Shown here: in pieces, positions 44,926 to 54,973 of the stretch
Layout: each line of letters begins with the position of its first letter
Numbering within the stretch: position 1 is the stretch's first letter
Origin: Psychrobacter maritimus
GTDB lineage: Bacteria; Pseudomonadota; Gammaproteobacteria; Pseudomonadales; Moraxellaceae
NCBI RefSeq assembly: GCF_904846345.1
Contig: NZ_CAJHAJ010000010.1
Span: 16,234 to 80,233 of the forward strand
Length of the DNA stretch: 64,000 nt
Direction of reading: 5' to 3'
Notes under the pieces: model-generated
Told to the model about the DNA's origin: nothing
What the model saw: only the letters and a program-made list of their open reading frames with translations
The model's database searches: none
Translations under genes and position numbers: made by a program

Positions 44926-45369
44926 TTATTTCGTAATGTGAGTATTGCTCAGCTTAGCACTAATCTCACGAAGCAATTGCACCTCTTCTGACGGATCTTC
45001 TATTGCTTCTTCTACCTCGTCTTCACGGCGTAATCTATTCACCATTTTTACCATCATAAAGATAATAAACGCTAAAATCAGGAAGTTAATCAATACAGTG
45101 ATAAAACTACCATAGGCCAATACTGGCACACCTGCCTCTTTAAGCGCATCGTAAGTCATGCCAACGCCTGCAGGTGCATCGCCTAACATGAAAAACATAT
45201 TTTTAAAGTTGATTTCGCCGCCCGCAATAAAAGCGACGATAGGCATAATAATGTCTTCAACTAAAGAGGTCGTGATGGTCGCAAAAGCGCCGCCAATGAT
45301 GACACCGACCGCTAGGTCCATCACATTACCTTTTACAGCAAATTCTTTAAACTCAGATACCATACTCAT
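44926..45369 (-). CDS. mscL: Large-conductance mechanosensitive channel
   Basis: A 147-residue membrane channel that opens on hypo-osmotic shock. It has the N-terminal amphipathic helix ([24 protein letters not shown]), the pore-lining first segment, the second segment ([19 protein letters not shown]) and the C-terminal helical bundle. ATG 45369 has GAGGAG 7 bases upstream; a TTG at 45384 overlaps the ribosome-binding site and is rejected. Confidence 0.96.
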   Translation of the reverse strand: MSMVSEFKEFAVKGNVMDLAVGVIIGGAFATITTSLVEDIIMPIVAFIAGGEINFKNMFFMLGDAPAGVGMTYDALKEAGVPVLAYGSFITVLINFLILAFIIFMMVKMVNRLRREDEVEEAIEDPSEEVQLLREISAKLSNTHITK

Positions 45370-45728
45370 AATATCACTCCTCAAAAGTCTTATCTATGGT
45401 CAGATAAACAGCCGAATAGTTAATCTCATTTAGAGACCGTTTCTTAAAAACCGTTTCTTAAAAACCACCTCTTAAAAATCACGTTTTAAGGGCAGCGTAT
45501 TAAAAATGACGTAAGAAATTCTAAACAAACCAATCCAATTGATTAGCCGTAGTATTATATATAAAAAACAGGCATAAAAAAAGCAATATAAAGTGAACCA
45601 TATTCGACTCACTATATACTGCTGATTATAACTCTGACTTAATATAAATAAAGGAGATCTTTACCAATATCAAATACTTCTCTCAATTCTTAACAAAATG
45701 TATGATTAATATCATTTTTTGTCAATAA
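45370..45728. other. Intergenic region between mscL and typA with 14-bp repeats
   Basis: 359 bases. ACCGTTTCTTAAAA is tandemly repeated at 45436-45449 and 45450-45463, with diverged copies to 45490. The rest is AT-rich and contains no gene; no clear typA terminator is visible. Confidence 0.6.
45436..45490. repeat. 14-bp tandem repeat, two exact and two diverged copies
   Basis: Unit ACCGTTTCTTAAAA; the third copy (ACCACCTCTTAAAA) and fourth (ATCACGTTTTAAG) have drifted. It lies upstream of mscL. Confidence 0.85.
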
Positions 45729-47576
45729 TTAAGCACCTTTCTTACGACCGTGACGCTTACGCTCACTCTCAGTCAAGTAGCGCTTACGAAGACGAATGGC
45801 CTTCGGTGTTACTTCTACTAGCTCGTCATCTTGAATAAATTCAAGTGCCTGCTCAAGGGTAAACTTAACCGCTGGCGTTAGGGTTAGCGCTTCATCAGTA
45901 CCACTGGCACGGACGTTGGTCAACTGCTTAGCAGTCGTTGGGTTAACTGCCATGTCGTCGTTACGCGAGTTCAAACCAACGATCATACCTTCGTATACTT
46001 CTAGTTGTGGCTCAGCGAACAACTTACCGCGTTTTTGTAGGTTAAATAGCGCAAAACCTAGGCAAACACCCTTCGCCATAGAAACCAAGACACCATTAGA
46101 GCGAGCACCAACATCACCAACTTTCTGTGGGCCGTAATGTGAGAAGCTTGAGGTCATGATACCTGTACCTGAAGTTAAGGTTAGGAACTCAGAACGGAAA
46201 CCAATCAAACCACGTGCTGGCATTGTCGCTTCGATACGCATACGACCTTTACCATCAAGCTCCATATTGGTCATCTCGCCTTTACGCAAGCCAACCTGCT
46301 CCATGATAGGACCTTGATGCGCGTCTTCGATATCAAAAACAACGTTTTCATATGGCTCTTGTAGCTTACCGTCAACTTCTTTAACGATAACTTCTGGGCC
46401 TGAAACACCCATCTCAAAACCTTCACGGCGCATGTTTTCAATCAATACAGACAGATGAAGCTCACCACGACCTGATACTTTAAATTTATCAGGAGACTCA
46501 GTGTCTTCTACACGTAGTGCCACGTTATGAATCAATTCACGCTCAAGACGCTCACGAATATTACGTGAGGTCACAAATTTACCTTCACGACCAGCAAACG
46601 GTGAATTGTTTACTTGAAAATTCATAGATACGGTTGGCTCATCGACAGTCAATGCTGGCAACGCTTCAACAGCGCTAGGATCACAAATTGTATCTGAGAT
46701 ATTAAGCGCATCGATACCAGTAATACAAACGATATCACCCGCTTGTGCATCTTCTACATCAATACGATCAAGACCATGATAGCCCATAATTTTTAGAATA
46801 CGGCCATTACGAGTATCGCCATTTTTATCAATGACAGTTACTGGTGTATTGGTCTTTACTTTACCGCGCTGGATACGGCCAATACCGATAACACCAACGA
46901 AGCTGTTGTAATCAAGGCTAGAGATTTGCATACGGAATGGCGCTTCAGCATCAACTTGAGGAGGCTGAACCACATCAACGATAGTTTTAAACAGCGGCGT
47001 CATATCGTCCGCTAAGTTGTCTGCTTCTAAGCCAGCAATACCATTCAATGCTGAGGCATAAACAACTGGAAAATCTAATTGCTCATCTGTCGCACCAAGG
47101 TTATCAAACAAATCAAAAATCTGATCCATTACCCAATCAGGGCGTGAACCTGGACGGTCAATCTTGTTAATAACAACAATCGGTTTTAGACCTTGCTCGA
47201 ATGCTTTTTGAGTCACAAAACGTGTCTGTGGCATCGGGCCGTCAACGCCGTCAACGACTAATAGTACGCAGTCAACCATTGACATAACACGTTCAACTTC
47301 ACCACCAAAATCGGCATGACCTGGGGTATCAACAATGTTAATACGGTATTCAGTGCCATCAGTATCATCTGTCCAGCGGATGGCTGTATTTTTTGCCAAG
47401 ATGGTAATACCACGCTCTTGCTCAATATCACCTGAATCCATTGCACGTTCAGCAATGTTTGCACGATCGCCAAAAGTACCAGATTGATGTAATAGCTTAT
47501 CAACCAAAGTGGTTTTACCGTGGTCAACGTGGGCAATAATTGCAATGTTACGCAGGTGTTTGATATCGTTCGCCAT
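45729..47576 (-). CDS. typA: Ribosome-associated GTPase TypA/BipA
   Basis: A 615-residue translational GTPase with G1 [13 protein letters not shown]2 RGITI, G3 [15 protein letters not shown] and G4 NKID, then EF-G-like domains III and V and the BipA-specific C-terminal domain. BipA helps 50S assembly and growth at low temperature, fitting a cold-adapted host. It ends in a basic tail ([13 protein letters not shown]). Confidence 0.97.
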   Translation of the reverse strand: MANDIKHLRNIAIIAHVDHGKTTLVDKLLHQSGTFGDRANIAERAMDSGDIEQERGITILAKNTAIRWTDDTDGTEYRINIVDTPGHADFGGEVERVMSMVDCVLLVVDGVDGPMPQTRFVTQKAFEQGLKPIVVINKIDRPGSRPDWVMDQIFDLFDNLGATDEQLDFPVVYASALNGIAGLEADNLADDMTPLFKTIVDVVQPPQVDAEAPFRMQISSLDYNSFVGVIGIGRIQRGKVKTNTPVTVIDKNGDTRNGRILKIMGYHGLDRIDVEDAQAGDIVCITGIDALNISDTICDPSAVEALPALTVDEPTVSMNFQVNNSPFAGREGKFVTSRNIRERLERELIHNVALRVEDTESPDKFKVSGRGELHLSVLIENMRREGFEMGVSGPEVIVKEVDGKLQEPYENVVFDIEDAHQGPIMEQVGLRKGEMTNMELDGKGRMRIEATMPARGLIGFRSEFLTLTSGTGIMTSSFSHYGPQKVGDVGARSNGVLVSMAKGVCLGFALFNLQKRGKLFAEPQLEVYEGMIVGLNSRNDDMAVNPTTAKQLTNVRASGTDEALTLTPAVKFTLEQALEFIQDDELVEVTPKAIRLRKRYLTESERKRHGRKKGA

Positions 47577-47927
47577 ATAAAATGCTCGTTTCGTCTTAAA
47601 AAAATGCAGTAGCAGTTAGCACCGCTGGATAAACTGTTACCACCAACCAAATAGACATGATTATTTTATGATTAAATGATTGCGCAATAGGCACAATCGA
47701 TTAATATTATTAAAATCAAAGACCTATGCTGGTAAATCCATCGTACAGATAGCTATGCTAATGTACACTTTGTCAATTTACAAAGTGTTTGGGTCGTTAG
47801 TATAACATTATTGCATCATGATTTTATGCAATAACTTACTTTTCTCAACACATAAATAAAAAAAAGCCACCCAAAGGGTGACTTTTTTTGTAACTAATTA
47901 CATTATAACATAATTAGTAGCTATTAC
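47577..47927. other. Upstream region of typA and ompA-family terminator
   Basis: 351 bases without a gene. An inverted repeat ACACTTTG (47765-47772) / CAAAGTGT (47781-47788) overlaps a perfect minus-strand TTGACA (47776-47771), but no good -10 follows at 16-18 bases, so the typA promoter is not certain. Confidence 0.45.
47866..47890 (-). terminator. Terminator of the OmpA-family gene
   Basis: On the minus strand AGTCACCC and GGGTGGCT pair (one G-U), followed by nine U. Confidence 0.8.
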
Positions 47928-49109
47928 TTATTGAACAACCATATCTTTAGTTTGTTCAACAGTCATGGTTTTGTCACCAGTGATGATGGCATATACACGA
48001 CGGTTCATAGCGCGACCTTCTTCAGTGTTGTTGTCAGCGATTGGTTGGTCATAACCATAACCAACTGTTGATAGACGGTTTGGTGCGATACCAAATTCGT
48101 TAGTCAACATAGATTTCACTGCAACAGCACGAGCTTCAGATAGACGTTGGTTGTAACGTGCTGAAGGACCAGTTTTAGAAGCATGACCTTCTACGCGTGC
48201 TGTAGAGTTAGGATACTCACGCATCTTCTCTGCTACTTTAGCGATTTCTGGTTTGTATTGGTTTTTGATAGCCGATTTGTCGTTATCAAAGAATACACGT
48301 AGTTCCATTTTCAGTTCATCAGTAATATCTACTGGTACTGGGCAACCGCGCTCATCAACCACCACGTTCATTGGAGTGCCTGGGCATGCATCGATGCTAT
48401 CAGGTACGCCATCACCGTCAGAGTCAAGATCAGACTCAACAACAACGATTGGTGGAGTTACTACGTTAGGCTCTTCCATTGGTGGAACAGCTACTGTAGG
48501 TGCTAAATGACCACCTAGTACAACTTCTAGACCGGCCAAAGCCATGCCTTCCCACCAGTTTTGGTCAAAGTTATGAATCGCACGAGCTTCACCACGTAGG
48601 CTTAGCGCATCATTGATACGATACATAGCACCTAGACCTAGGTTACCGATAGTATCTTTAGTACTTGTAACTTCGTTACCAGAAGCATCTTCGATTTCGA
48701 TTTTAGATTGACCAGCACCAACTAATGCATATGGTTTAAATGCGTTATCAGTGTAGCCACTGAACTCTTCAAAACCGATCAAGAAGTTACCAGAAATCAT
48801 TTCTTGTTCTGTATCTAAAGTTCTACCTAAGCTACTGATAGCATCAGTATTAGATACACCATACTCAACTTGGAACTGAGTAGAAGGCGTTAGTTCAATA
48901 CCGAGTGCTGCACCAGTATATAAACCATTTTCTTTATAAAAGTTTTCGCCGCTTCCATTATAGTTTTCTAATAGCTCACGTTGCTCATCATCAGCGCCTT
49001 CGCTGTAATGATAACCAAGTAGTAATGGGCTAATAGTAACACCAGCGTTTGCTGCTAGTGGGGCCGCTGTGATGGCAAACAATGCCAAAGCAATTTTATT
49101 TAATTTCAT
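47928..49109 (-). CDS. OmpA-family outer-membrane protein
   Basis: A 393-residue protein with a signal peptide (LALFAITAAPLAANA), an eight-strand beta-barrel domain (to about residue 205), a Pro-rich linker, one thrombospondin type 3-like calcium-binding repeat (DLDSDGDGVPDSIDACPGTP), and a C-terminal OmpA peptidoglycan-binding domain (RVFFDNDKSAI, GHASKTGPSARYNQRLSEARA, GYGYDQPI). It anchors the outer membrane to the cell wall and is probably abundant. GGAGG precedes ATG 49109, preceded by a long AT-rich leader. Confidence 0.93.
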   Translation of the reverse strand: MKLNKIALALFAITAAPLAANAGVTISPLLLGYHYSEGADDEQRELLENYNGSGENFYKENGLYTGAALGIELTPSTQFQVEYGVSNTDAISSLGRTLDTEQEMISGNFLIGFEEFSGYTDNAFKPYALVGAGQSKIEIEDASGNEVTSTKDTIGNLGLGAMYRINDALSLRGEARAIHNFDQNWWEGMALAGLEVVLGGHLAPTVAVPPMEEPNVVTPPIVVVESDLDSDGDGVPDSIDACPGTPMNVVVDERGCPVPVDITDELKMELRVFFDNDKSAIKNQYKPEIAKVAEKMREYPNSTARVEGHASKTGPSARYNQRLSEARAVAVKSMLTNEFGIAPNRLSTVGYGYDQPIADNNTEEGRAMNRRVYAIITGDKTMTVEQTKDMVVQ

Positions 49110-49724
49110 GAACTTCCTCCAAAGGATAATTTTAGTAATGCGTTAAGCAAAACCGCTTCTCAAGATGGCTGAAAATAGACATCATTTACGAATTTGAAAT
49201 TACAAAGCAAAACCAATTAAGAAGTAGCTTAGCGATTATCAATTCAGTTTACAACTTTTTTCGTTAACCAGCTACACATTATTACACGATAATGTCATAA
49301 CTAAAACACATTAGCCAGCTTAACTTACTGAGAACTAACACACTTTACGCTTTTTATCTTTTGTATGTTAGGTCGCAATAGGTGATGAAACGAATCATAC
49401 CTATTGTTTGGGTTTATTTTAATACAAAACCTTAGTTTTCTCTATTGATAAAACTGCTCATTCACGAATTGAAACATTTTTTGACAGTAGACATATATTT
49501 AGTTTATATTTGCATTAATAAACATTTTTTCACTATTTAGCTAAGCACTTGAAGCTTAATGAAATATTATATACATCAATAATCTAGATTACGCATGATG
49601 CTGAATGTTAATAGTTAAGTATAAGCTGAACGTTATTATTGATACTAAAAATATTGACACTAGAAATCCTTGCTCAATGACCTCTCATATATTGCCATAC
49701 CTCTTATATAGGTAGCAGTTCATC
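49110..49724. other. Long divergent AT-rich region (ompA-family / pilin gene)
   Basis: 615 bases, the second longest non-coding stretch of the window. No ORF, tRNA or strong hairpin. It must contain the promoter of the OmpA-family gene and that of the pilin-like gene; the distance is unusual for two short genes. Confidence 0.45.
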
Positions 49725-50312
49725 ATGATGGAATCATATCAAGTCTTATCCGACAGACAAAAGCAATTTCAGCCAAATAATGAGCAGGGTTTTACTTTAG
49801 TAGAATTGATCGTCACAATCGCGGTTTTAGCTATCTTAACAATGATTGCGACGCCTTATATCCTAGAGCAATTAGCTCGTATGGAAGCGAAACGTATTGA
49901 AAGTCAAATCAGAAATACGCTGACATTAGCAAAAGCTGAAAGTTATATCAGAAGACAAGACTTGCTGGTTTGCCTGTCTAACAACGGTGCTATCTGCGAT
50001 AGAGACAGTTATAAGCAGTTATTATTATTCTTAGATAGAAACAATAATAAAAATTTTGATTTAGGGGTCGACGACTTGCTAGAAGAACAAGCCTTAGAGC
50101 CTAAATACAGTACATTATATTTACGTGTGGGAGATAAGCGCCATTACACTAAATTCTGGGGCGATAGCGGTAAGCCGCGCGGCCACTTCGGACATTTTAA
50201 ATACTGTCCGACCTCTACCTACAATCATACCATGTATCAAATCTCGTTCAGTCAAGGTGGCCGCGTTACTTATAAGCCTAATGCGAGCTACCCTACTGAT
50301 TGCGGAAAGTAA
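49725..50312 (+). CDS. FimT/GspH-like type IV pilin-like protein
   Basis: A 195-residue protein with a class-III prepilin signal: a 22-residue charged leader ending in Gly, then FTLVELIVTIAVLAILTMIATPYI with Glu at position +5. The rest is a GspH/FimT-type domain with Cys pairs (LLVCLSNNGAICDRD; the C-terminal TDCGK). It would be processed by PilD and act as a minor pilin or pseudopilin. No other pilin gene is nearby; the leader is longer than in most minor pilins. The start may be ATG 49725 or ATG 49728. Confidence 0.85.
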   Translation: MMESYQVLSDRQKQFQPNNEQGFTLVELIVTIAVLAILTMIATPYILEQLARMEAKRIESQIRNTLTLAKAESYIRRQDLLVCLSNNGAICDRDSYKQLLLFLDRNNNKNFDLGVDDLLEEQALEPKYSTLYLRVGDKRHYTKFWGDSGKPRGHFGHFKYCPTSTYNHTMYQISFSQGGRVTYKPNASYPTDCGK

Positions 50313-50333
50313 AAAACGATAAGGTTAAAATAA

Positions 50334-51134
50334 TTAAGCACTTTCATGCATAGCATTTTTCATCATAATCACCGCCTGCTCTAATCCAATAAAGACGGCA
50401 TCGGCAATAAGGGCATGTCCAATATTTAGCTCATATATACCGTCAATTTGGGCAATCGCACGGACATTCTCACGCGTGAGACCATGGCCTGCATTAATCA
50501 GCATATTGCTATTAGCATCTTGGGCTGTCTGCACGGCTTCTTTAATCCGCGTAAGTTCAGCATTCATCTTATCGATGTTACCGGCCAGACCTGCCTCAGC
50601 ATAGGCGCCTGTATGTAGTTCAACCGCATCGGCACCGCAGGTTACCGCTGCAGCAATTTGCTTAGCTTCTGGATCAATAAACAAAGAGACTTTAATGCCG
50701 ACTGCTTGTAACTTGGCGATATAATCCGTCAACCAAGGCATCTGCCCTGCGACATCAAGCCCGCCTTCAGTAGTCAACTCAGCACGCTTCTCTGGCACTA
50801 AGCATACCCAAAATGGCTTGACCTTGCGAGCAATCTCAAGCATCTCAGTCGTTGCTGCCATCTCTAAATTCATTCTTGTGGTCAGCTGCTCGGCAATCTC
50901 GTACACATCGGTATCTTGAATATGACGACGGTCTTCACGCAAATGAATCGTGATGCCATCTGCCCCTGCTTGCTCACATAACAGAGCGGCTACCAATGGG
51001 CTTGGATAGTTGACACCTCGTGCTTGGCGTAAAGTCGCTACATGGTCAATATTGACCCCTAATAGAGGTTTTTTTAAGCTGCTCTCCAAGGTTTCCGTTA
51101 AGTTAGCTGCCTGTACTACCGTTGTGTTAATCAT
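50334..51134 (-). CDS. pdxJ: Pyridoxine 5'-phosphate synthase
   Basis: A 266-residue TIM-barrel enzyme for the last step of de novo vitamin B6 synthesis. Signatures include [50 protein letters not shown] and NAGHGLT. ATG 51134 follows AAAGGA by 6 bases; an ATG at 51164 would include that site. It is the last gene of the lepA-to-pdxJ operon, 56 bases after recO. Confidence 0.96.
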   Translation of the reverse strand: MINTTVVQAANLTETLESSLKKPLLGVNIDHVATLRQARGVNYPSPLVAALLCEQAGADGITIHLREDRRHIQDTDVYEIAEQLTTRMNLEMAATTEMLEIARKVKPFWVCLVPEKRAELTTEGGLDVAGQMPWLTDYIAKLQAVGIKVSLFIDPEAKQIAAAVTCGADAVELHTGAYAEAGLAGNIDKMNAELTRIKEAVQTAQDANSNMLINAGHGLTRENVRAIAQIDGIYELNIGHALIADAVFIGLEQAVIMMKNAMHESA

Positions 51135-51190
51135 AAAAAATCCTTTCAATAATATCCAGATCATTTACTAAAAAGTGGGGTATAAAACCT

Positions 51191-51982
51191 TTATAAACCC
51201 TGGGATTGATAGCGCTGTTGCTGCTGCCAAAGCAAACGACTTTGTAATGGTTGGTAATCAAGCAGATGATCAATCAGTTGTCGATGTAAACGCGACCAAG
51301 TATTGAGCGTAACAGCAGATATGCCCTCCTCTACCATCACTAAAACCTCACTACCTTTAAAAACAGTTTGCGCTATTGCGGTTGCGTTATCATCATTATG
51401 AACAATCGCTACCAAGCCCACATCAGGCAAGAAGCGATACATGGCATTGGATTCAATAGGCTGATCTAGACTGTCATGTTTTAACGTTAAAGCAAAGCCC
51501 AACTCATTAAACAAATAGGTCTCAAATTGGCGCAAACACAAACGCAACTCGTCCGCAGTTAAAGGTTGCTTAAGCTGGTATAGGCTGTTTTGATAGTGTT
51601 GCCATAATACTGGCATAGGATCTTCAGTAGGTAGTAGCCGCCATAATATCTCATTCAAGTAAAGGGCAGCATACTGATGTTGCCCACTAATACTCTCGTG
51701 GTGCAACGCTTCTGCTAGGTTTGCCTGACTATCCTCTAGCTCTAAAAAATCTTGTGTTACAGAACCTTGAATTGAGCTTAATGGCGCAATATTAATCTGA
51801 CTGAATGTTTTTAAATCGCGTTTACCAGTTGCAAAAAGTTGCAGTGGCATAAAGAGCGGCGCGCCTTTTTTGCCAATCCCATGGATAACCCCATGTTGCT
51901 GAGAAAATAAATAGTATAAGGCGCGTTTTTCTTGGTAAGGACGCTGATGTAATAAATAACCGATTAACGCTTCGTTACGCAT
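51191..51982 (-). CDS. recO: DNA repair protein RecO
   Basis: A 263-residue recombination mediator of the RecFOR pathway, with an N-terminal OB-fold (EALIGYLLHQRPYQEKRALYYLFS, HGVIHGIGKKG) and a helical C-terminal part. The four-cysteine zinc site of some RecO proteins is absent, as in E. coli. GAGGT precedes ATG 51982. It lies between era and pdxJ, the usual order. Confidence 0.93.
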   Translation of the reverse strand: MRNEALIGYLLHQRPYQEKRALYYLFSQQHGVIHGIGKKGAPLFMPLQLFATGKRDLKTFSQINIAPLSSIQGSVTQDFLELEDSQANLAEALHHESISGQHQYAALYLNEILWRLLPTEDPMPVLWQHYQNSLYQLKQPLTADELRLCLRQFETYLFNELGFALTLKHDSLDQPIESNAMYRFLPDVGLVAIVHNDDNATAIAQTVFKGSEVLVMVEEGISAVTLNTWSRLHRQLIDHLLDYQPLQSRLLWQQQQRYQSQGL

Positions 51983-52067
51983 GGATTATTACCTCAGCAA
52001 TGATGATATAAATGCATGGCGGCATAAATATATGATATGACACCATGCCATTTCTGTTAAAGCGCTA

Positions 52068-53246
52068 TTAATATCCTAAACTGGTCAAAGCACGCTCATC
52101 ATCAGACCAACCACGCTTCACTTTTACCCACAGTGTTAACATGATTTTCTTATCAAACAGCTGTTCCATATCTTTACGCGCATCCATGCCCACTTGCTTG
52201 ATACGCTGACCTTTATCACCAATGACGATTGCTTTTTGCCCACTGCGCTCGACATAAATGGTCGCATCGATAAAGGTACAAGCTTTACGTGGACGACCAG
52301 TTTTTGGGTCTATATGCGCCGCTTCGTCTTTAAAACCATCAATCTGTACCGTTAAATCGTATGGTACTTCATCGCCCGCACTACGCATGATTTTTTCGCG
52401 GATAATTTCACTGGTTAAAAAGCGCTCTGAGCGATCGGTAATCTGTTCAGTATCATAGATAGGATCAGCGATTGGCAAATGTGAGGCAATCACTTCTTGC
52501 AAACGATCTAAGTTTTGATTTTTCAAAGCAGAAACAGGGACAATATCAGCAAAATCGAAACTGTCACTAAAGGTTTCGATCAGTGGCAACACGCTGCCTT
52601 TATCTTTTAAAGTATCGGCTTTGTTAATCACCAATACCACGGTCAGATTGGTATCGCCAAGTTTTTGTAGTGTTAATAAGTCATCATCACGCCATTGATC
52701 TGAATCAACAACAAATAAGACCAAGTCAACATCAACCAACGCAGACACCGCGGCTTTATTCATGCGCTCATTGATAGCACGCACTTCATTGCGATGAATA
52801 CCTGGGGTATCAACAAACACCGCTTGCATCTCATCGTTAGATAAAATACCGTGAATACGATGGCGAGTCGTTTGTGGTTTACGCGAGGTGATAGACAGTT
52901 TTTGACCCAACAAGTGGTTCATCAAGGTTGATTTACCCACATTCGGGCGACCAACAATGGCGACGTAACCAGTTTTAAAACCATCAACCATATGGGCATG
53001 GTTATTTGGTGAAAAGAACTCTTCGATAGCCGTGTCATTTTCTAGCGCGTTGTCTTCTATTGCGTTACTTTCTAATGAGTGGTTTTCTAACATAGCATCT
53101 TTTGTGCTATCAACATTTAGCTTAGTATCATTTAATCTAGCGTTATTTGATTCAGCATGGTTTTGGGTTGAACTGGCATTGGTGTTTTCGGTCATATTTT
53201 TGGCATTATCTTCATTATTTAATGGCAAGTCGTTGTGATTGCTCAT
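52068..53246 (-). CDS. era: GTPase Era with N-terminal extension
   Basis: A 392-residue GTPase for 30S maturation; E. coli Era has about 300. The G domain begins near residue 93 (GYVAIVGRPNVGKSTLMN, then RKPQTTRHRI, DTPGIHR and NKAD), and a C-terminal KH domain has VIGDKGQRIKQVG. The first ~90 residues are a low-complexity acidic/Asn-rich tail with repeated ENxxLExNAIExNALEN-like units. AGGA 7 bases before ATG 53246 supports translation of the tail. Confidence 0.95.
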   Translation of the reverse strand: MSNHNDLPLNNEDNAKNMTENTNASSTQNHAESNNARLNDTKLNVDSTKDAMLENHSLESNAIEDNALENDTAIEEFFSPNNHAHMVDGFKTGYVAIVGRPNVGKSTLMNHLLGQKLSITSRKPQTTRHRIHGILSNDEMQAVFVDTPGIHRNEVRAINERMNKAAVSALVDVDLVLFVVDSDQWRDDDLLTLQKLGDTNLTVVLVINKADTLKDKGSVLPLIETFSDSFDFADIVPVSALKNQNLDRLQEVIASHLPIADPIYDTEQITDRSERFLTSEIIREKIMRSAGDEVPYDLTVQIDGFKDEAAHIDPKTGRPRKACTFIDATIYVERSGQKAIVIGDKGQRIKQVGMDARKDMEQLFDKKIMLTLWVKVKRGWSDDERALTSLGY

Positions 53247-53369
53247 GGGTTAATCCTATGGAGGTTGTCATCAGTCACGCCACTTAATTGCTGGTTTGAA
53301 TTAAAGCGGCATAAATCTGATCATGTTAAGAATATTTGGTATTTCGAATAATCATTTATTGAAACAAGC

Positions 53370-53407
53370 GAAAACTTAGTATTTAGAAAACTTAGTATTT
53401 AGAAAAT
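53370..53407. repeat. 16-bp tandem duplication between rnc and era
   Basis: GAAAACTTAGTATTTA occurs at 53370-53385 and 53386-53401, followed by a partial third copy. Confidence 0.88.
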
Positions 53408-53448
53408 GAACTTTAAAAAATTTGTATAAAACACGTTTGAAAAATTAG

Positions 53449-54246
53449 CTATGAGCGTTTTTTAGGCTGACCTGGCAATTTATGCAATTGATTAATCATC
53501 AGCTCTGCCGCTTTTTGCTCAGCGATACGGCGACTTTCGCCCGATTCAGTAATATCAGGACAGTTATTAATATTTACCTGACAGCGCACCACAAAAATTT
53601 GATGCGGGGCATTGCCACGGGTTTCCATCAGCTCATAATGCGGCAAATCAAACTGCTTAGATTGCAACCATTCTTGTAAGCGGCTTTTAGCATCTTTGAG
53701 CGCTTTTTGATCATTAACATTATCAATGAGGTCACCATACCAAGAAAGCACGCAATCACGGGTAATATCCATATCTTGGCTGTCTAGATAAATCGCCCCA
53801 ATCAATGACTCGACAGCATCCGCTAGGATAGAAGCACGATTACGCCCGCCACCTTTACGCTCACCGACTCCCAATATCAATTGATTAGAAAGCTCTAGGT
53901 TTTGCGCAATAATAACCAGCGATTCTTGCCTGACTAAAGTTGCGCGCATACGGGTCAGCCGACCTTCGTTTTGCGTCGGATAACGGTGATATAACGCTTC
54001 ACCGACTATCATACCTAGTAACGCGTCACCCAAAAACTCTAAACGCTCATAGTTTTTCTTACTATCAAACGAGCGATGGGTGAGCGCCAGCTTAGGCAAA
54101 CTCAAATCATTAAACACATAACCCAACTTGCGCGTTAATATCGCTAACCGTTGAATAAATTCTGAGCTAATAATAAGCGTGTCATCAGACATGCTACTTT
54201 TTTGGTGATTAGGAACCGCCTGAGGATACTGCGAAGTTGGTTTCAT
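53449..54246 (-). CDS. rnc: Ribonuclease III
   Basis: A 265-residue double-strand RNA endonuclease. The catalytic signature is NYERLEFLGDALLGM, and a C-terminal dsRNA-binding domain ends with SRRIAEQKAAELMI. It processes rRNA precursors. About 18 extra residues precede MSDDT; the start at 54246 lacks a good ribosome-binding site, so ATG at 54192 is possible. It lies 202 bases before era. Confidence 0.95.
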   Translation of the reverse strand: MKPTSQYPQAVPNHQKSSMSDDTLIISSEFIQRLAILTRKLGYVFNDLSLPKLALTHRSFDSKKNYERLEFLGDALLGMIVGEALYHRYPTQNEGRLTRMRATLVRQESLVIIAQNLELSNQLILGVGERKGGGRNRASILADAVESLIGAIYLDSQDMDITRDCVLSWYGDLIDNVNDQKALKDAKSRLQEWLQSKQFDLPHYELMETRGNAPHQIFVVRCQVNINNCPDITESGESRRIAEQKAAELMINQLHKLPGQPKKRS

Positions 54247-54386
54247 GCGTGGTTTGTGATTATCCCTTTTGTTGCATTAATGAATATGAAATATGACGAA
54301 CTGGTGCTGCATTAAAATCTATTAAATTTATTAAAAAAGTAAATATCAGCTAACAACCTTTGTTTTTCTAAGATGTAGAATGGTCA

Positions 54387-54779
54387 TTATTCGGCTGTGG
54401 TTGCATCAATGTCGCCTTCGAAGCGATTAACGATATCGACATTACCAAAAAGTTTATTGGTGACTTCATACTGCTTATGAATAGCCAACTGCCCTGTTTT
54501 TTTATCTGTAAAGGTAAAAACCTCTTCTGCTTTGGTATCATAATTGGCATTAATAGACAGCTGTTTATTGACACGTTCAACAAACTGTTTGGCTGTTTCT
54601 TTATTGGCGTTGGATTCTTTAAGCTGCGCACTTAACGTTTTAGTCAGCTGATAATCACCAATCTGCGCCGGTACGATAGCGACAATCAATTTGGCAGCCA
54701 CACCCAAAACGATAATGATAAAAACAACACTAGTGACACTAGCACCGCGCTGCGAAGACAAACCAGATAATTGATGCAC
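54387..54779 (-). CDS. DUF4845 membrane protein
   Basis: A 130-residue protein with one N-terminal membrane segment (VTSVVFIIIVLGVAAKLIVAIVP) and a periplasmic domain. DUF4845 genes sit between lepB and rnc in many Pseudomonadales; function unknown. I chose GTG 54779, because AGAGG lies 7 bases upstream; TTG at 54794 overlaps that site. Confidence 0.85.
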   Translation of the reverse strand: MHQLSGLSSQRGASVTSVVFIIIVLGVAAKLIVAIVPAQIGDYQLTKTLSAQLKESNANKETAKQFVERVNKQLSINANYDTKAEEVFTFTDKKTGQLAIHKQYEVTNKLFGNVDIVNRFEGDIDATTAE

Positions 54780-54973
54780 TATAATACCTCTCAAAGGGTA
54801 AATTACTTAAGTTGCTATAGATAAACCGCTACCTTTTCAAAAACTGTATTTTAATCTTACTTAATAACACAGTTTCTAAATCGATATGTCTAAGTCAGTT
54901 AGCAGTTTATTAGATAGGCATAATATTAGCACAAACTATTATCGGTAAATCAATCTTTAGCGCATCGATGAGA

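Noticed and set aside
47748..47776. typA promoter with a perfect TTGACA
   Set aside because: No acceptable -10 hexamer at 16-18 bases; reported only as uncertain in the region entry.
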